Below, piece by piece: positions 38,295 through 50,102 of a DNA stretch of 64,000 nucleotides. The first letter of the stretch is position 1. Every line of letters starts with the position of its first letter. The stretch covers positions 310,001-374,000 of the forward strand of contig NZ_LS999839.1 in assembly GCF_900564155.1 (NCBI RefSeq). Direction: 5' to 3'. The DNA comes from Pedobacter schmidteae (GTDB taxonomy: Bacteria; Bacteroidota; Bacteroidia; Sphingobacteriales; Sphingobacteriaceae). Position numbers and translations under genes: made by a program. The notes under the pieces are model-generated. The model searched no databases. It saw only the letters and a list, made by a program, of their open reading frames with translations, and was not told the DNA's origin.

Positions 38295-39032
38295 TTAGTT
38301 GGCCTTTAAGACAGGCATAGAAGATATTTTCCTTTCTTCGGGCGACAGCTTTAACCAGGCATGGTAAGATTTGACCGTATAATAGGCATAATTAAATGGT
38401 CTTTCACTTTTCACCAGCTCTTCCGGCGGCCTGTAAAGCGACATAAAATTTCTCAGGTCATCGCCTTTAAGTTTAACCAGATCCGACACATACTCCGCAG
38501 TAAAAATGGCATTGATCTCTGCCTGATATTTATCGCGTTCTTCGAGCAACCTGATCTTTTCCTGTTGTCGCTTATATTTGCCATAGCCTAAGTTAAACAA
38601 TAACCCACCTGCACGGTCATTATTACCCTTGCCGTTCAATCCATCAGGAGAAATGCGGGCATAAGGCCTGGCCAAAGGATCAGCAGCTAAAATGGAAGGG
38701 TTAACCTTTGCGCTCACAATCTCAACCTCCCTTAATGTTGTTGTATTTCCCGGAAGAAATATGATTTTAGACTCCAGGTTTATCAAAAACAACGTATCGG
38801 TATGGTACCCTACCGACGAAAATTCTATCAAGTCGCCCACTTTCGCCGGAATGCTAAATTGTCCAGCCGCTTTCGTCAGCACTACCGACTTGCTCGTCAG
38901 GTTTTTTACTTTAACATTTTGTAAGGGGAAGGTTCTATTGTCAAAATCATACACAGTTCCCGAAACGGCAGTTTGGGCCACCAATTTAAACGGAGCAACA
39001 ATAATCAGAAGCAAAAAAAGATTTTTAAGCAT
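38295..39032 (-). CDS. carboxypeptidase-regulatory-like domain protein, exported
   Basis: The 245-residue protein has a signal peptide (MLKNLFLLLIIVAPFKLVAQ). Residues about 23-105 form the carboxypeptidase-regulatory-like beta-sandwich (VSGTVYDFDNRTFPLQNVKV, ending LREVEIVSAK), a domain common at the start of TonB-dependent receptors in Bacteroidota but here with no receptor. The C-terminal part has a charged helical segment (KIRLLEERDKYQAEINAIFT). Its function is not known. It lies upstream of the M1 peptidase on the same strand with a 69-bp gap. Confidence 0.75.
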   Translation of the reverse strand: MLKNLFLLLIIVAPFKLVAQTAVSGTVYDFDNRTFPLQNVKVKNLTSKSVVLTKAAGQFSIPAKVGDLIEFSSVGYHTDTLFLINLESKIIFLPGNTTTLREVEIVSAKVNPSILAADPLARPYARISPDGLNGKGNNDRAGGLLFNLGYGKYKRQQEKIRLLEERDKYQAEINAIFTAEYVSDLVKLKGDDLRNFMSLYRPPEELVKSERPFNYAYYTVKSYHAWLKLSPEERKISSMPVLKAN

Positions 39033-39106
39033 ATGTCTAAGATAGGGCAGTTGCCGTTTAAAACTAAATCATTTAACAAACTTTAACAAGGAAAGTTTCT
39101 TACTGA

Positions 39107-39460
39107 CTACTTCAGTATGGCAGCATACTGATCTTCATTAAAACTGATCAGCACAGGCTTACCTTCAACTTCAACAATCGGACGTTTTATTGCGCTGGTG
39201 TTTTGGAGCAACAACGCTACAGCACTTTTCTGATCTTTAACACTCGACTGTACCTCGGGACTTAAATTCCTCCAGGTGGTCCCTTTTTTGTTTAAAACGA
39301 GCTCCCACCCAAAAACTTCACACCACTCATTAAGCTTTGCGGCTGTAATGCCTTTCTTTTTAAAATCATGAAATTCAGGATTAAAACCATTCTCTTCCAG
39401 CCAAACCCTGGCTTTTTTTACAGTATTGCAATTGGGTATTCCGTATACGATCATGTTCAC
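39107..39460 (-). CDS. arsenate reductase/Spx-like protein of the YffB type
   Basis: The 117-residue thioredoxin-fold protein has YGIPNCNTVKKARVWLEENG with one Cys at residue 11 and no CxxC. It also has LLNKKGTTWRNL-type (LVLNKKGTTWRNLS) and IKRPIVEVEGK motifs, as in YffB. True ArsC needs different catalytic features; YffB-like proteins are thought to be glutathione- or thiol-dependent reductases of unknown substrate. It is a single gene. Confidence 0.82.
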   Translation of the reverse strand: MNMIVYGIPNCNTVKKARVWLEENGFNPEFHDFKKKGITAAKLNEWCEVFGWELVLNKKGTTWRNLSPEVQSSVKDQKSAVALLLQNTSAIKRPIVEVEGKPVLISFNEDQYAAILK

Positions 39461-39522
39461 AAAATTATAATTTAATTCGTCACTTTTTTAACGGGTTTCA
39501 TCACATTTTAATTTTTCGGAGT

Positions 39523-39540
39523 AATAGTGTTTGTACTATT
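39523..39540. promoter_or_regulatory. inverted repeat upstream of the LytS-type kinase gene
   Basis: aatagt (39523-39528) and actatt (39535-39540) are exact complements with a 6-base spacer, 43 bases before the kinase ATG. It could be an operator or a leader hairpin; LytTR regulators normally bind direct repeats, so a link with the neighbouring regulator is only a possibility. Confidence 0.3.
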
Positions 39541-39582
39541 GTGTAATTATACGGTTTAACAAAAAATTAATCCCATTATACA

Positions 39583-41085
39583 ATGAATCCAAAAGAAATA
39601 GCAAAACTTGAATTGTGGATCGTTTCCGGCTGTATCGTCATTGCATTTATCTTCTCCCTGATTGAAAGGGTATTCCTGCCAATAAATTCTATGGTGACTC
39701 AGGGCACAACCATAGCCGGCGTTAGTCCTTCCAATCTCACCATCTTTGCAGAACTTTTTGTGCCCATTCTTTTCAACTACCTGATCATTTACATTTGCTA
39801 TTTGTTTCTCTCCTTTCATGTTGCCCCCGAACTGAATAAAGACGAAGGCCGACCCGCAAAAAGTGTTGCATTGGTATTCTTACTCATTGCAGCTGCCATA
39901 CTGATAGATATTGTCAACATCTATTGGGCCATCCTGCTATCCCTTAAACTGCTTTTTATTTTGTTTACCTGCAAACGGTCAAACAAAGCTAATAGCTTTT
40001 ATATTGAAGCCGGCTTTCTCACCTGCATATGGATTCTCAGTATATCTACAGTAGCTTTCTTATCCTTTAATAACCTTATAAAAACATATTTTGTCCTCGT
40101 TGTACCCATCGCAATACTCATGTACCTGTATTCGGTTTATCACCTTATTCCCAGATTGGCGAACAAAAAATGGCAACGAACCAATTATTTTTTCACCATA
40201 TTCCTCTTCGCAGTTATCACCAGCTTATTGCTTTCCGGTCTTTTTGGACTGGTGCTATCTCCAAGTTACACTTACTATAGCTCCCTCTCCGTGCCCACCT
40301 TTAGCTCTATGTCTGTCAAACAGCTATATTCCACGGCAAGGGAAAAAGAATTTCTACTGACTGTTGCATTCGGAAATTTCTTCACACAAACCTTACTGGT
40401 CGTACCGCTTTCATGGAGGATATGTAAAGGACGTAATTCAAAAAAACTGGAGGAAATTCAAACACTCAAAACAGAACTCGGCAAATCCGATGCAAATCTC
40501 AATTTTCTGAAATCACAAATCAATCCACATTTCTTGTTCAACGCTTTAAATACGCTGTATGGAACCGCATTACAGGAAAAGGCCGAACGTACAGGAGAAG
40601 GAATTCAAAAACTAGGGGATATGATGCGTTTTATGCTGCAGGAAAACATAGAAGATAAAATTATGCTTTCAAAAGACGTAGATTATTTAAACAACTATAT
40701 CGCCCTGCAAAAATTAAGAACCTCTGTTTCTGCTGATATAACTATAGAAACTCAAATCGAAGAGCAATTAAACAATCTGCTTATAGCTCCTATGCTCCTC
40801 ATCCCCTTCGTCGAAAATGCCTTTAAACACGGTATCAGCTTAAATGCTCCTTCTCACATAAAAATCACACTGCAAACAAGTGGTCAAATCTTATATTTTG
40901 ATGTACACAATAGCATTCATCATAAAAAAGACAGTGATCCCGAAAAGCTACAAGGTGGAATAGGCCTGCAAAACGTACAACAAAGACTAATGCTGATATA
41001 TCCTGATAAGCATGAACTGATCATCAGGGAAAATGCGAAAGAATTTTTTATACATCTTACATTACAGCTTAACGGAAATGAGTAA
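39583..41085 (+). CDS. LytS-type sensor histidine kinase
   Basis: The 500-residue protein has seven or eight N-terminal membrane segments, then a short coil and the His_kinase (PF06580) core. The phospho-acceptor lies in SQINPHFLFNALNTLYGTAL at His316; a HATPase domain follows with APMLLIPFVENAFKHG and GGIGLQNVQQRL. This is the LytS/YehU class, which phosphorylates a LytTR regulator. The gene for that regulator lies 9 bases downstream. The signal sensed by the membrane part is not known. Confidence 0.9.
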   Translation: MNPKEIAKLELWIVSGCIVIAFIFSLIERVFLPINSMVTQGTTIAGVSPSNLTIFAELFVPILFNYLIIYICYLFLSFHVAPELNKDEGRPAKSVALVFLLIAAAILIDIVNIYWAILLSLKLLFILFTCKRSNKANSFYIEAGFLTCIWILSISTVAFLSFNNLIKTYFVLVVPIAILMYLYSVYHLIPRLANKKWQRTNYFFTIFLFAVITSLLLSGLFGLVLSPSYTYYSSLSVPTFSSMSVKQLYSTAREKEFLLTVAFGNFFTQTLLVVPLSWRICKGRNSKKLEEIQTLKTELGKSDANLNFLKSQINPHFLFNALNTLYGTALQEKAERTGEGIQKLGDMMRFMLQENIEDKIMLSKDVDYLNNYIALQKLRTSVSADITIETQIEEQLNNLLIAPMLLIPFVENAFKHGISLNAPSHIKITLQTSGQILYFDVHNSIHHKKDSDPEKLQGGIGLQNVQQRLMLIYPDKHELIIRENAKEFFIHLTLQLNGNE

Positions 41086-41094
41086 TTTTAAAAA

Positions 41095-41781
41095 ATGATC
41101 ACAATAGCCATAGATGATGAACCCATAGCGCTGGATGTAGTCAAATCACATGCTGCTAAAGTACCTTTTATTGAATTAGTACAGACCTTCACCAATGCCT
41201 TTGATGCCATCACCTTCCTTCAAAAAAATAAGACCGACCTTATTTTCCTGGATATAAAAATGCCCGACATCAGCGGTATCGATTTTTTAAATAGCCTGAG
41301 TAACCCACCAATGGTGATCTTTACAACAGCCTATTCCGAACATGCGGTAAGAAGTTTTGAACTCGATGCTATTGATTATTTATTGAAACCCTTTTCGCTG
41401 CCCAGGTTTTTAAAAGCCTGCAATAAAGCTCAGGAACTGTACACCCTCAGAAACCAGCCTCAAAGTACAGATCAAACTCCGTATATCTTTATTAAAGATG
41501 GATACGAGCAAGTCAAGATATTACTAAACGACATCCTGTATATTGAAGCCTCGGGCAATTATACACAAATACATCTTAATAACAACAGGTTGCTGAGCAC
41601 CAGAGTGCCACTCAACGAAATGTTACAGCTGCTTACCCCAAACAAGTTCATCCGCATTCACCGGGCCTTCATCGTTGCAAAAGCAAAAATAACAAGATTC
41701 GACCGCAATCAGGTGTGGATTGAAGGTCTTTCCATCCCAATTGGCGCTACTTTTTTGCAATCTCTGCAAGAATTAAGTTAA
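41095..41781 (+). CDS. LytTR-family response regulator
   Basis: The 228-residue protein has an N-terminal receiver with the acidic pair DDE near residue 6, the phospho-site Asp53 in FLDIKMPDISG, and KPF near residue 101. The C-terminal LytTR DNA-binding domain begins about residue 130 (YIFIKDGYEQVKILLNDILY) with FIRIHRAFIV. It should be the partner of the upstream kinase. Confidence 0.92.
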   Translation: MITIAIDDEPIALDVVKSHAAKVPFIELVQTFTNAFDAITFLQKNKTDLIFLDIKMPDISGIDFLNSLSNPPMVIFTTAYSEHAVRSFELDAIDYLLKPFSLPRFLKACNKAQELYTLRNQPQSTDQTPYIFIKDGYEQVKILLNDILYIEASGNYTQIHLNNNRLLSTRVPLNEMLQLLTPNKFIRIHRAFIVAKAKITRFDRNQVWIEGLSIPIGATFLQSLQELS

Positions 41782-41877
41782 TTTTAATAACAAGTTAGAA
41801 AAGCACAGTCAGCTAATTAAATATTATCGTTAATATTGTTGATTATAATTATATTGCTTTAACTATCGTCCCATCAT

Positions 41878-44800
41878 ATGTTTAAACTAACTTTTAAACA
41901 ACAGGTATTAACCGGTTTTACAGTTTCTTTAATATTTGTTCTCCTGTCTGCCATCACCTCATATCAGAGCATTGTTTCCTTTAATGAAGACTCCGATTGG
42001 GAAAACCACACATATGAAATTATGCTCCTGACCCAAAAAATTGATCAGCAAATGACCAATGCTGAGAGCGGTCTGAGGGGCTATATACTGACCAAGAATA
42101 AAAAATATCTTCCACTTTACTCCGATAATATTGATCATGCGCTAACCAGTGTCCACGACCTTAAATTACTGGTTGTTGATAATCATTCACAGCTAAATAC
42201 CGTAGACACGCTTGAATCTTACGTTGGAAAGAGAATTGGCTCGTTAAAAGAGATTATGGAGGCAAACAGTGTTTCGGGACAGGAAGCAGCGGCCCAGCGG
42301 ATGCAGGTAGACAGTGTAAGGGAAATTCGTGAGAAGTTATCCCAACACATTACAAAAATGATATTTAAAGAAAGAGCACTGCTTAAAAAGCGAATCATTA
42401 CTACCGATGAGAGTAAAGATAGAACAGTTTTTATTGTAATTGGAAGCGCCCTGATCATCTTCTGTCTGATTCTCTTTTTGTTTACATACATCAGAAGAAC
42501 ATTCGACCAGCAAAAAGAAACGGAAGCGCAGATCAGAAATAGCAACGCCCAGCTTGAACAATTATCTACCGAAAACGAACAAAAAAACTGGTTGCTGTCT
42601 GGTGCGGCCTCAATCAATGAGGTAATGCGGGGCGAACAAGAGATGAAAGAGCTCTCTACCAACATCATTACTGCAATTTGTAACTATTTAAAGGCTCCGG
42701 TAGGTGCATTATTTTTAAGTAATGAGCATAAGCAAACCCTTCATTTAGCTGGTGGCTATGCATACCAATCAAAAAAAGGAACTTTAGAGAGTTACGCCTT
42801 TGGTGAGGGCCTGGTGGGGCAAACGGCTGTTGAAAAAAAAGAAAAAATCCTGACCAATCTTCCTGCCAACTATATGACAATCAGTTCAGGTTTGGGTCAA
42901 GCGCCTCCAACATCAGTTTACCTTATTCCAATTTTGTTTGAAAGTACAACTATAGCTGTAATTGAGATTGGATTTAATGGAACTCCGGAAAGCACTGCTA
43001 CACGCTTCCTGAAAACGATATCTGAAAGCATTGGTGTGGCCATTAATAGTGCGGCTGCAAGGCTCAAACTCAGAGATCTGTTTGAAGAAACCCAGCAGCA
43101 GGCAGAAGAGCTGGAAAGCCAACAAGAAGAACTACGTACCACAAATGAAGAATTGGTTTATAAATCAGATCAACTACAGGCATCTGAAGAAGAACTTAGG
43201 GTACAGCAGGAAGAGCTACGTCAAACCAATGCCGAGCTGGAGGAAAAAGCCCAACAGCTGGAAGAACGCAACATTGCTATAAACCAGGCTAAAGAAGCCA
43301 TGAGCTTAAAGGCCGAAGAACTGGAAATTTCGAGCAAATACAAATCAGAGTTCCTGGCCAATATGAGTCACGAATTAAGGACTCCATTAAACAGCATCCT
43401 TATTCTGGCACGAATACTAAAGGAAAACAGACCCGAAAATCTGAATGAAGATCAGATTAAATATGCCGGCGTAATACACAATGCCGGTACCGACCTGCTA
43501 ACCCTGATCAACGATATCCTGGATCTGTCCAAAATTGAATCCGGAAAAATTGACCTGTCCATATTACCTTTAAAACCTGTCGCCATTAAACAGGATATGG
43601 AAGCATTGTTCTCTGAACTGGCAAAAAGCAAAAAAATCACTTTTCATACCGTTCTCGATCCGCAGCTACCCGAAACAATTCTCACTGATCAATCCAGATT
43701 GGAGCAAATTGTAAAAAATCTGCTCTCCAATGCGTTCAAATTTACGCCCGAACATGGAGAAATTACGCTTGATATCAGCAAAACAAAGCCTGGAACCTTA
43801 TTTTTCTCCAATCAGTTAAAAACAAGCGAGAGTGCTGTGTTGGCTATTACCGTAAAAGACTCAGGAATAGGTATTCCGGCCGACAAGCAAAAACTGATAT
43901 TCGAAGCTTTCCAACAGGCCGATGGCTCGACCAGCAGAAAATATGGCGGCACCGGACTGGGTTTATCCATCAGCAAAGAGCTGGCGCATATATTGGGTGG
44001 AGAAATTCAGGTTGAAAGTAAACAGGGACAAGGAAGTACATTCACATTCTTCGTCCCCGAAAAAAATAATTCTGTGGATTCGAACCACGAGTATGTTTTA
44101 CCTGAAACTGAAGAACTTCCTGAAATACAATCGTCTCCAGAGCCGCACCACGTTTCAGTAACCCATCAAAACGCTGAGCAGAAGCTGCTGATTGTTGAAG
44201 ATGACATCGTTTTTGCAGATGTACTGAATGATTATGCCATTGAAAAAGGCTTTAAACCAATTCTGGCCCATAGCGGCGATGTTGGTCTTGAAATGGCCTT
44301 TTCTGAATTACCGGATGCCATCGTACTGGATATCATGCTGCCGGTTATGGACGGATGGACTATTCTTAAAAAGCTGAAGGCCGATCCGAGAACAAAAAAC
44401 ATCCCGGTTCACATGATGTCGGCAGGAAACGAGAAAACCTCAAAAGCAAAAAAAGAAGGGGCCATAGGCTTCCTCAAAAAACCAATCGAAAAAGAACAGC
44501 TGGACGAAGCCTTTGAGCTACTGAGCGCAGCACATTTAAAGTACAACCTCAATACCGTGCTGGTTGTTGAAGATCAGGAATTACATAGCGCTCTGCTTGC
44601 TCAACAGCTAACAGATAAAGGTGTTGAAGTAAAACAGGCATTTACTGGCAAGGAAGCCCTAGACCTTTTAGAAGAATACACTTTTGATTGTATCATCCTT
44701 GATTTGAAACTACCAGACATTTCAGGGTTCGAACTACTCGACCTCATTAAAGCTGTACCTCATTTATCGCATATTCCGGTTATAATTAATACAGCGATGG

Positions 44801-45372
44801 AGCTTGACCAGGATAAAATGGCTCATATTATGAAGTATACTGAAGCCATGGTACTGAAATCCAACAAGTCAAATGATAGGTTAATGGATGAAGTTAGCCT
44901 GTTCATGAACAAACTAAAAAATGAAATGGGTCAGCCTTCAAGTGCAACGGTAGTCAGCAGCAGCAATATTGCCAAATCGTCTTCAACGATGGAGAAAGTA
45001 TTGAATGACAAAACCATTCTGATCACTGATGACGATATGCGTAATATCTTTGCCCTATCCAGTGCGCTGCAAAACTATAACATGAAAATCGTGATTGCCA
45101 ATAATGGTCGGGAAGCAATAGAAAAACTGGAAGAAACCAATCAGATAGATCTGGTATTAATGGATATCATGATGCCTGAAATGGATGGTTATGAAGCCAT
45201 GCAGGTCATCCGAAATAAAAAGGAATTTGCCAAACTCCCCATCATAGCCCTTACTGCAAAGGCCATGAAAAATGACAAAGAAAAATGTATCGAGGCCGGA
45301 GCAAATGATTACATATCCAAACCTGTTGATATGGATAAATTACTTTCAATGTTAAGAGTTTGGTTGAGCTGA
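41878..45372 (+). CDS. hybrid histidine kinase: CHASE3, GAF, kinase and three receivers
   Basis: The 1164-residue protein has a membrane helix near 10-30, a CHASE3-type sensor region with ESGLRGYILTKNKKYLPLY, and a second membrane helix near 184-206. A GAF domain (about 245-400) and a coiled coil of Glu/Gln-rich heptads (400-485) follow. The kinase core has His498 in SHELRTPLNSIL, NLLSNAFKFTPEHG and GGTGLGLSIS. Three receivers carry Asp818, Asp942 and Asp1096, the last with KPVD. It is inner-membrane bound. Three receivers in one chain suggest a branched or multi-step phosphorelay. It ends one base before cheR starts. Confidence 0.92.
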   Translation: MFKLTFKQQVLTGFTVSLIFVLLSAITSYQSIVSFNEDSDWENHTYEIMLLTQKIDQQMTNAESGLRGYILTKNKKYLPLYSDNIDHALTSVHDLKLLVVDNHSQLNTVDTLESYVGKRIGSLKEIMEANSVSGQEAAAQRMQVDSVREIREKLSQHITKMIFKERALLKKRIITTDESKDRTVFIVIGSALIIFCLILFLFTYIRRTFDQQKETEAQIRNSNAQLEQLSTENEQKNWLLSGAASINEVMRGEQEMKELSTNIITAICNYLKAPVGALFLSNEHKQTLHLAGGYAYQSKKGTLESYAFGEGLVGQTAVEKKEKILTNLPANYMTISSGLGQAPPTSVYLIPILFESTTIAVIEIGFNGTPESTATRFLKTISESIGVAINSAAARLKLRDLFEETQQQAEELESQQEELRTTNEELVYKSDQLQASEEELRVQQEELRQTNAELEEKAQQLEERNIAINQAKEAMSLKAEELEISSKYKSEFLANMSHELRTPLNSILILARILKENRPENLNEDQIKYAGVIHNAGTDLLTLINDILDLSKIESGKIDLSILPLKPVAIKQDMEALFSELAKSKKITFHTVLDPQLPETILTDQSRLEQIVKNLLSNAFKFTPEHGEITLDISKTKPGTLFFSNQLKTSESAVLAITVKDSGIGIPADKQKLIFEAFQQADGSTSRKYGGTGLGLSISKELAHILGGEIQVESKQGQGSTFTFFVPEKNNSVDSNHEYVLPETEELPEIQSSPEPHHVSVTHQNAEQKLLIVEDDIVFADVLNDYAIEKGFKPILAHSGDVGLEMAFSELPDAIVLDIMLPVMDGWTILKKLKADPRTKNIPVHMMSAGNEKTSKAKKEGAIGFLKKPIEKEQLDEAFELLSAAHLKYNLNTVLVVEDQELHSALLAQQLTDKGVEVKQAFTGKEALDLLEEYTFDCIILDLKLPDISGFELLDLIKAVPHLSHIPVIINTAMELDQDKMAHIMKYTEAMVLKSNKSNDRLMDEVSLFMNKLKNEMGQPSSATVVSSSNIAKSSSTMEKVLNDKTILITDDDMRNIFALSSALQNYNMKIVIANNGREAIEKLEETNQIDLVLMDIMMPEMDGYEAMQVIRNKKEFAKLPIIALTAKAMKNDKEKCIEAGANDYISKPVDMDKLLSMLRVWLS

Positions 45373-45373
45373 T

Positions 45374-46198
45374 ATGGATAAAGAAACTGAAACCATTACA
45401 TACGAAGAACTCGGGAGGCTAATTACACTCATCAAAAACATTCATGGTTTTGATTTTGGGGATTATTCTGCCGCATCCTTAAAACGCAGGGTGACCAGGA
45501 TTATGCAACTCCAAAGGCTAAGCCTGTTTGATTTACGAACATTATTAACTAATGACGCAGATTATTTTGAATCATTTTTAATCGAAGTCACGGTCAACGT
45601 TACCGAGATGTTCAGAGATCCCTCCTTCTACCAATCGGTTGCCAGTAACATTATCCCCTACCTGAAATCATACCAGCGCATCAAAATATGGAATGCAGGC
45701 TGCTCTAGTGGTGAGGAACTCTATTCCTTTGCCATACTATTTTCGGAAGAACATTTATATGAACGCTGCTTTTTTTACGGTACCGATATTAATGCCGATG
45801 TATTGGAAGAAGCTAAAAATGGGATTTATAACCTGCAAAAAATGAAGCAATACTCCGAGAACTTTCAAAAAACCGGAGCCGCAAATACACTCTCCAATTA
45901 TTACACGGCAAAATACGACGCCGTATCCATTAACCACTCTCTAAAAAAGAACATTCTCTTTTCCGTACACAACCTGGCATCCGATGGGGTTTTTAATGAA
46001 TTCCAGGTTATCTCATGCCGCAATGTGCTCATTTATTTCAATACCGAACTCCAGAAAAAAGTGATAGAATTATTTTACAATAGTTTAGCTAATTTTGGCT
46101 TTTTATGCTTAGGTTCAAAAGAAACCTTAAGGAGTACAGAACTTGGACGCTTCAAAATAATTGATAAAAAAAACAACATTTACCAAAAAATAGCTTAG
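45374..46198 (+). CDS. CheR-type protein-glutamate O-methyltransferase
   Basis: The 274-residue protein has an alpha-helical N-terminal domain (about 1-75, with SAASLKRRVTRIMQLQRL) and a SAM-binding domain with WNAGCSSGEELYSFAILF near 105-120, as in CheR (GCSxGEE). It should methylate glutamate on a receptor or partner. No chemoreceptor, CheB or CheA gene is nearby, so the target may be the neighbouring hybrid kinase. The start codon follows the kinase stop by one base. Confidence 0.88.
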   Translation: MDKETETITYEELGRLITLIKNIHGFDFGDYSAASLKRRVTRIMQLQRLSLFDLRTLLTNDADYFESFLIEVTVNVTEMFRDPSFYQSVASNIIPYLKSYQRIKIWNAGCSSGEELYSFAILFSEEHLYERCFFYGTDINADVLEEAKNGIYNLQKMKQYSENFQKTGAANTLSNYYTAKYDAVSINHSLKKNILFSVHNLASDGVFNEFQVISCRNVLIYFNTELQKKVIELFYNSLANFGFLCLGSKETLRSTELGRFKIIDKKNNIYQKIA

Positions 46199-46222
46199 CG
46201 TTTATATCGCTTAAATTTAAGA

Positions 46223-47807
<1,585 letters not shown>

Positions 47808-47818
<11 letters not shown>

Positions 47819-48368
47819 AAGCAGTCATGGTCTTGGCAGGGCCAATAGTAACAAAACTTTTAATCAGTTCGGTACTTTTATCTATCAATGCAGGCAACTC
47901 AGGCCATTCATCTTTATCAAAGGGCGACAGTACATAATCAGCCTGTCGGCCTTTTGCAAAGTTATCACTGATACCAAAACGCAAACGGGGATACCCTTGT
48001 CCGCCGCAAAGCCCTTCTATACTTTTCAGGCCATTATGGCCTGCACTACTGCCTTGTAATTTCAAACGCAACTTGCCCAATGGCAAGGCCAGGTCATCAA
48101 CAATCACCAACACATTTTCCAGGGGAATACGCAACTCCTGCATATAATAGTTCACCGCCTTTCCACTCAGGTTCATATAAGTAGTCGGTTTAATCACATG
48201 CAATTTGCGCCCTTTAAAACCAACTTCTGCATAGTAGGCCAGTCGGGTATTAGAAAATGTGCCTTCCTGTTGTTTTACCAACTCATCAGCAATCATAAAA
48301 CCAATATTATGGCGCGTGTAGGCATACTCCGGACCGATATTTCCTAAACCAACTATTAAGTACTTCAT
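47808..48368 (-). CDS. pth: peptidyl-tRNA hydrolase
   Basis: Start chosen at MKYLIVGLGNIGPEYAYTRH, giving 186 residues as in the family; an ATG 60 bases further upstream would add 20 non-family residues. Asn10 and His20 are the conserved catalytic pair, and NVLVIVDDLALPLG holds the active-site Asp. The enzyme frees peptidyl-tRNA that drops off ribosomes. It lies after rplY, with a terminator between them, and its last 11 bases overlap the convergent kinase gene. Confidence 0.97.
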
Positions 48369-48423
48369 TTGTCCAAATATAATAGTAAATTTTAATTTGT
48401 GCCATCCAAAACACAGTACAAGG

Positions 48424-48462
48424 CACAAAAAAAGCAGTACCGGTTAGGATACTGCTTTTATA
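48424..48462 (-). terminator. terminator after rplY
   Basis: aaaagcagta (48430-48439) and tactgctttt (48450-48459) form a 10-bp stem with a 10-base loop. On the minus strand it is followed by a T-run, so it should end the prs-rplY transcript before pth. Confidence 0.8.
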
Positions 48463-48480
48463 TTCATCAGCTAAACTGAA

Positions 48481-49059
48481 CTATTTTTTGTTAGCTTCTT
48501 GCTCTGCTTGTTTTAAAGCTCTTGACATCGCTACAGAAACGATAGTGTCTTCACCTGTATTGGTCACAGTATAATTACCTTTTTCTAAATCACGCACACG
48601 GAATAAGTTACCTACTTCCATTTTAGCAATACTTACTTCTACAGCTTGAGGCATATCTTTAGGGAATGCTTTAACACGAAGTTTACGTAATTTCTGAACC
48701 AATTTACCACCCATTTTAACACCTGGAGAAGTACCGGTTAATTTAACTGGGATTTCCATTAAGATCTCTTTGTCATCAAATAACTGAAGAAAATCTACGT
48801 GCAATAATACGTCTGTTAATGGGTGAAATTGTAATTCTTTAATGATAGCTTTAATTTTGTTTCCATTGATAGCAATTTCTACAAAATTTGCTTCCGGAGT
48901 GTAAATAGCATCCTTCAAATCAGTGATTACTGCTGCAAAGTGAATTTGCTCTTTACCACCATACAATACTGCAGGAACTTTACCTTCGTAGCGAAGTTCT
49001 TTAGCATCGCGTTTCCCTACGTTCTCTCTTGGAGAACCGCTAATTGCGATTGTTTTCAT
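48481..49059 (-). CDS. rplY: 50S ribosomal protein L25/general stress protein Ctc
   Basis: The 192-residue protein has the L25 N-terminal domain (ISGSPRENVGKRDAKELRYE, HPLTDVLLHVDF) and the longer C-terminal TL5/Ctc domain (GVKMGGKLVQKLRKLRVKAF). This is the two-domain form, not the short E. coli one. It binds 5S rRNA. It is 29 bases after prs, so the two probably share an mRNA. Confidence 0.95.
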   Translation of the reverse strand: MKTIAISGSPRENVGKRDAKELRYEGKVPAVLYGGKEQIHFAAVITDLKDAIYTPEANFVEIAINGNKIKAIIKELQFHPLTDVLLHVDFLQLFDDKEILMEIPVKLTGTSPGVKMGGKLVQKLRKLRVKAFPKDMPQAVEVSIAKMEVGNLFRVRDLEKGNYTVTNTGEDTIVSVAMSRALKQAEQEANKK

Positions 49060-49088
49060 TTTTATTTATTTTAATTTATATATTATTC

Positions 49089-50030
49089 TTAAACATTAAA
49101 CAGGTCACTGATAGAACCGTGCTCATTTACATTGGCAATCGCCTTTGCAAATAATGGCGCGGTGCTCAGCACCCTGATTTTTTCACTTTGCTGTTTCAAA
49201 GGAATCGTATCGGTAACAATTAATTCTGTCAGCATTGAGTTTTCCACCGTTTCATATGCCTTTCCCGAAAGTACCGGATGGGTACAAACAGCTCTTACAC
49301 TATTAGCGCCTTTTTCCATAATTAACGCTGCAGCTTTAGCCAATGTCCCTGCTGTATCGCAGATGTCATCAATTAAAACTACATCCTGGCCAACAACATC
49401 TCCAATAATCGACATCGATTCTATTTCATTGGCACGCTTACGTCTCTTGTCGCAAATCACTACCTCAGCATTAAAGAATTTAGCAAAGGTACGTGCACGA
49501 TAAGATCCACCCATATCAGGCGAAGCAATGATCAGATTTTCCAATCCCAGGCTTTTAATATAGGGAACAAAGATTACCGATCCATCCAGATGGTCAACCG
49601 GGATATCAAAAAAACCTTGTATCTGAGCTGCATGCAAATCCATGGTCATAATGCGATGTATCCCTGCCGACTTTAACAGATTAGCTACCAACTTAGCACC
49701 TATTGCCACCCTTGGTTTATCTTTTCTGTCTTGTCTCGCCAAACCATAATAAGGAACAACAGCTGTAATATAATGTGCCGACGCACGTTTTGCAGCATCA
49801 ACCATCAACAACAATTCCATTAAATTATCTGAAGGCTGATAGGTAGATTGAATCAGAAAAACATCACAACCACGTACGGTTTCATTGTAAGAAGGCTGAA
49901 ACTCACCGTCGCTAAACTTGTTTAAAGTTACATCGCCAAGTGGTTTGCCGTATTGTTCGGCAATTCTTTCTGCTAGTTCTTTTGTACCTGTTCCGGCAAA
50001 AAGTTTAACTGGGTTAAATTGCAATGGCAT
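49089..50030 (-). CDS. prs: ribose-phosphate pyrophosphokinase (PRPP synthase)
   Basis: The 313-residue protein has RQDRKDKPRVAIGAKLVANL near residue 98 and the PRPP loop DVVLIDDICDTAGTLAKAA near 215. It makes PRPP from ribose-5-phosphate and ATP for purine, pyrimidine, His and Trp synthesis. It starts 24 bases after the end of a tRNA-Gln terminator hairpin, so it probably has its own promoter, which I could not find. Confidence 0.97.
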   Translation of the reverse strand: MPLQFNPVKLFAGTGTKELAERIAEQYGKPLGDVTLNKFSDGEFQPSYNETVRGCDVFLIQSTYQPSDNLMELLLMVDAAKRASAHYITAVVPYYGLARQDRKDKPRVAIGAKLVANLLKSAGIHRIMTMDLHAAQIQGFFDIPVDHLDGSVIFVPYIKSLGLENLIIASPDMGGSYRARTFAKFFNAEVVICDKRRKRANEIESMSIIGDVVGQDVVLIDDICDTAGTLAKAAALIMEKGANSVRAVCTHPVLSGKAYETVENSMLTELIVTDTIPLKQQSEKIRVLSTAPLFAKAIANVNEHGSISDLFNV

Positions 50031-50054
50031 GATTAAAGGTATATCAATGCTGGT

Positions 50055-50092
50055 TAAAAAAAATCGGATTGTGAATTAAACCCACAATCCGA
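50055..50092 (-). terminator. terminator of the tRNA-Gln gene
   Basis: tcggattgtg (50064-50073) pairs exactly with cacaatccga (50083-50092), and on the minus strand a run of eight T follows. It ends the tRNA transcript about 10 bases after the tRNA 3' end. Confidence 0.9.
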
Positions 50093-50102
50093 ATATTGTT
50101 AG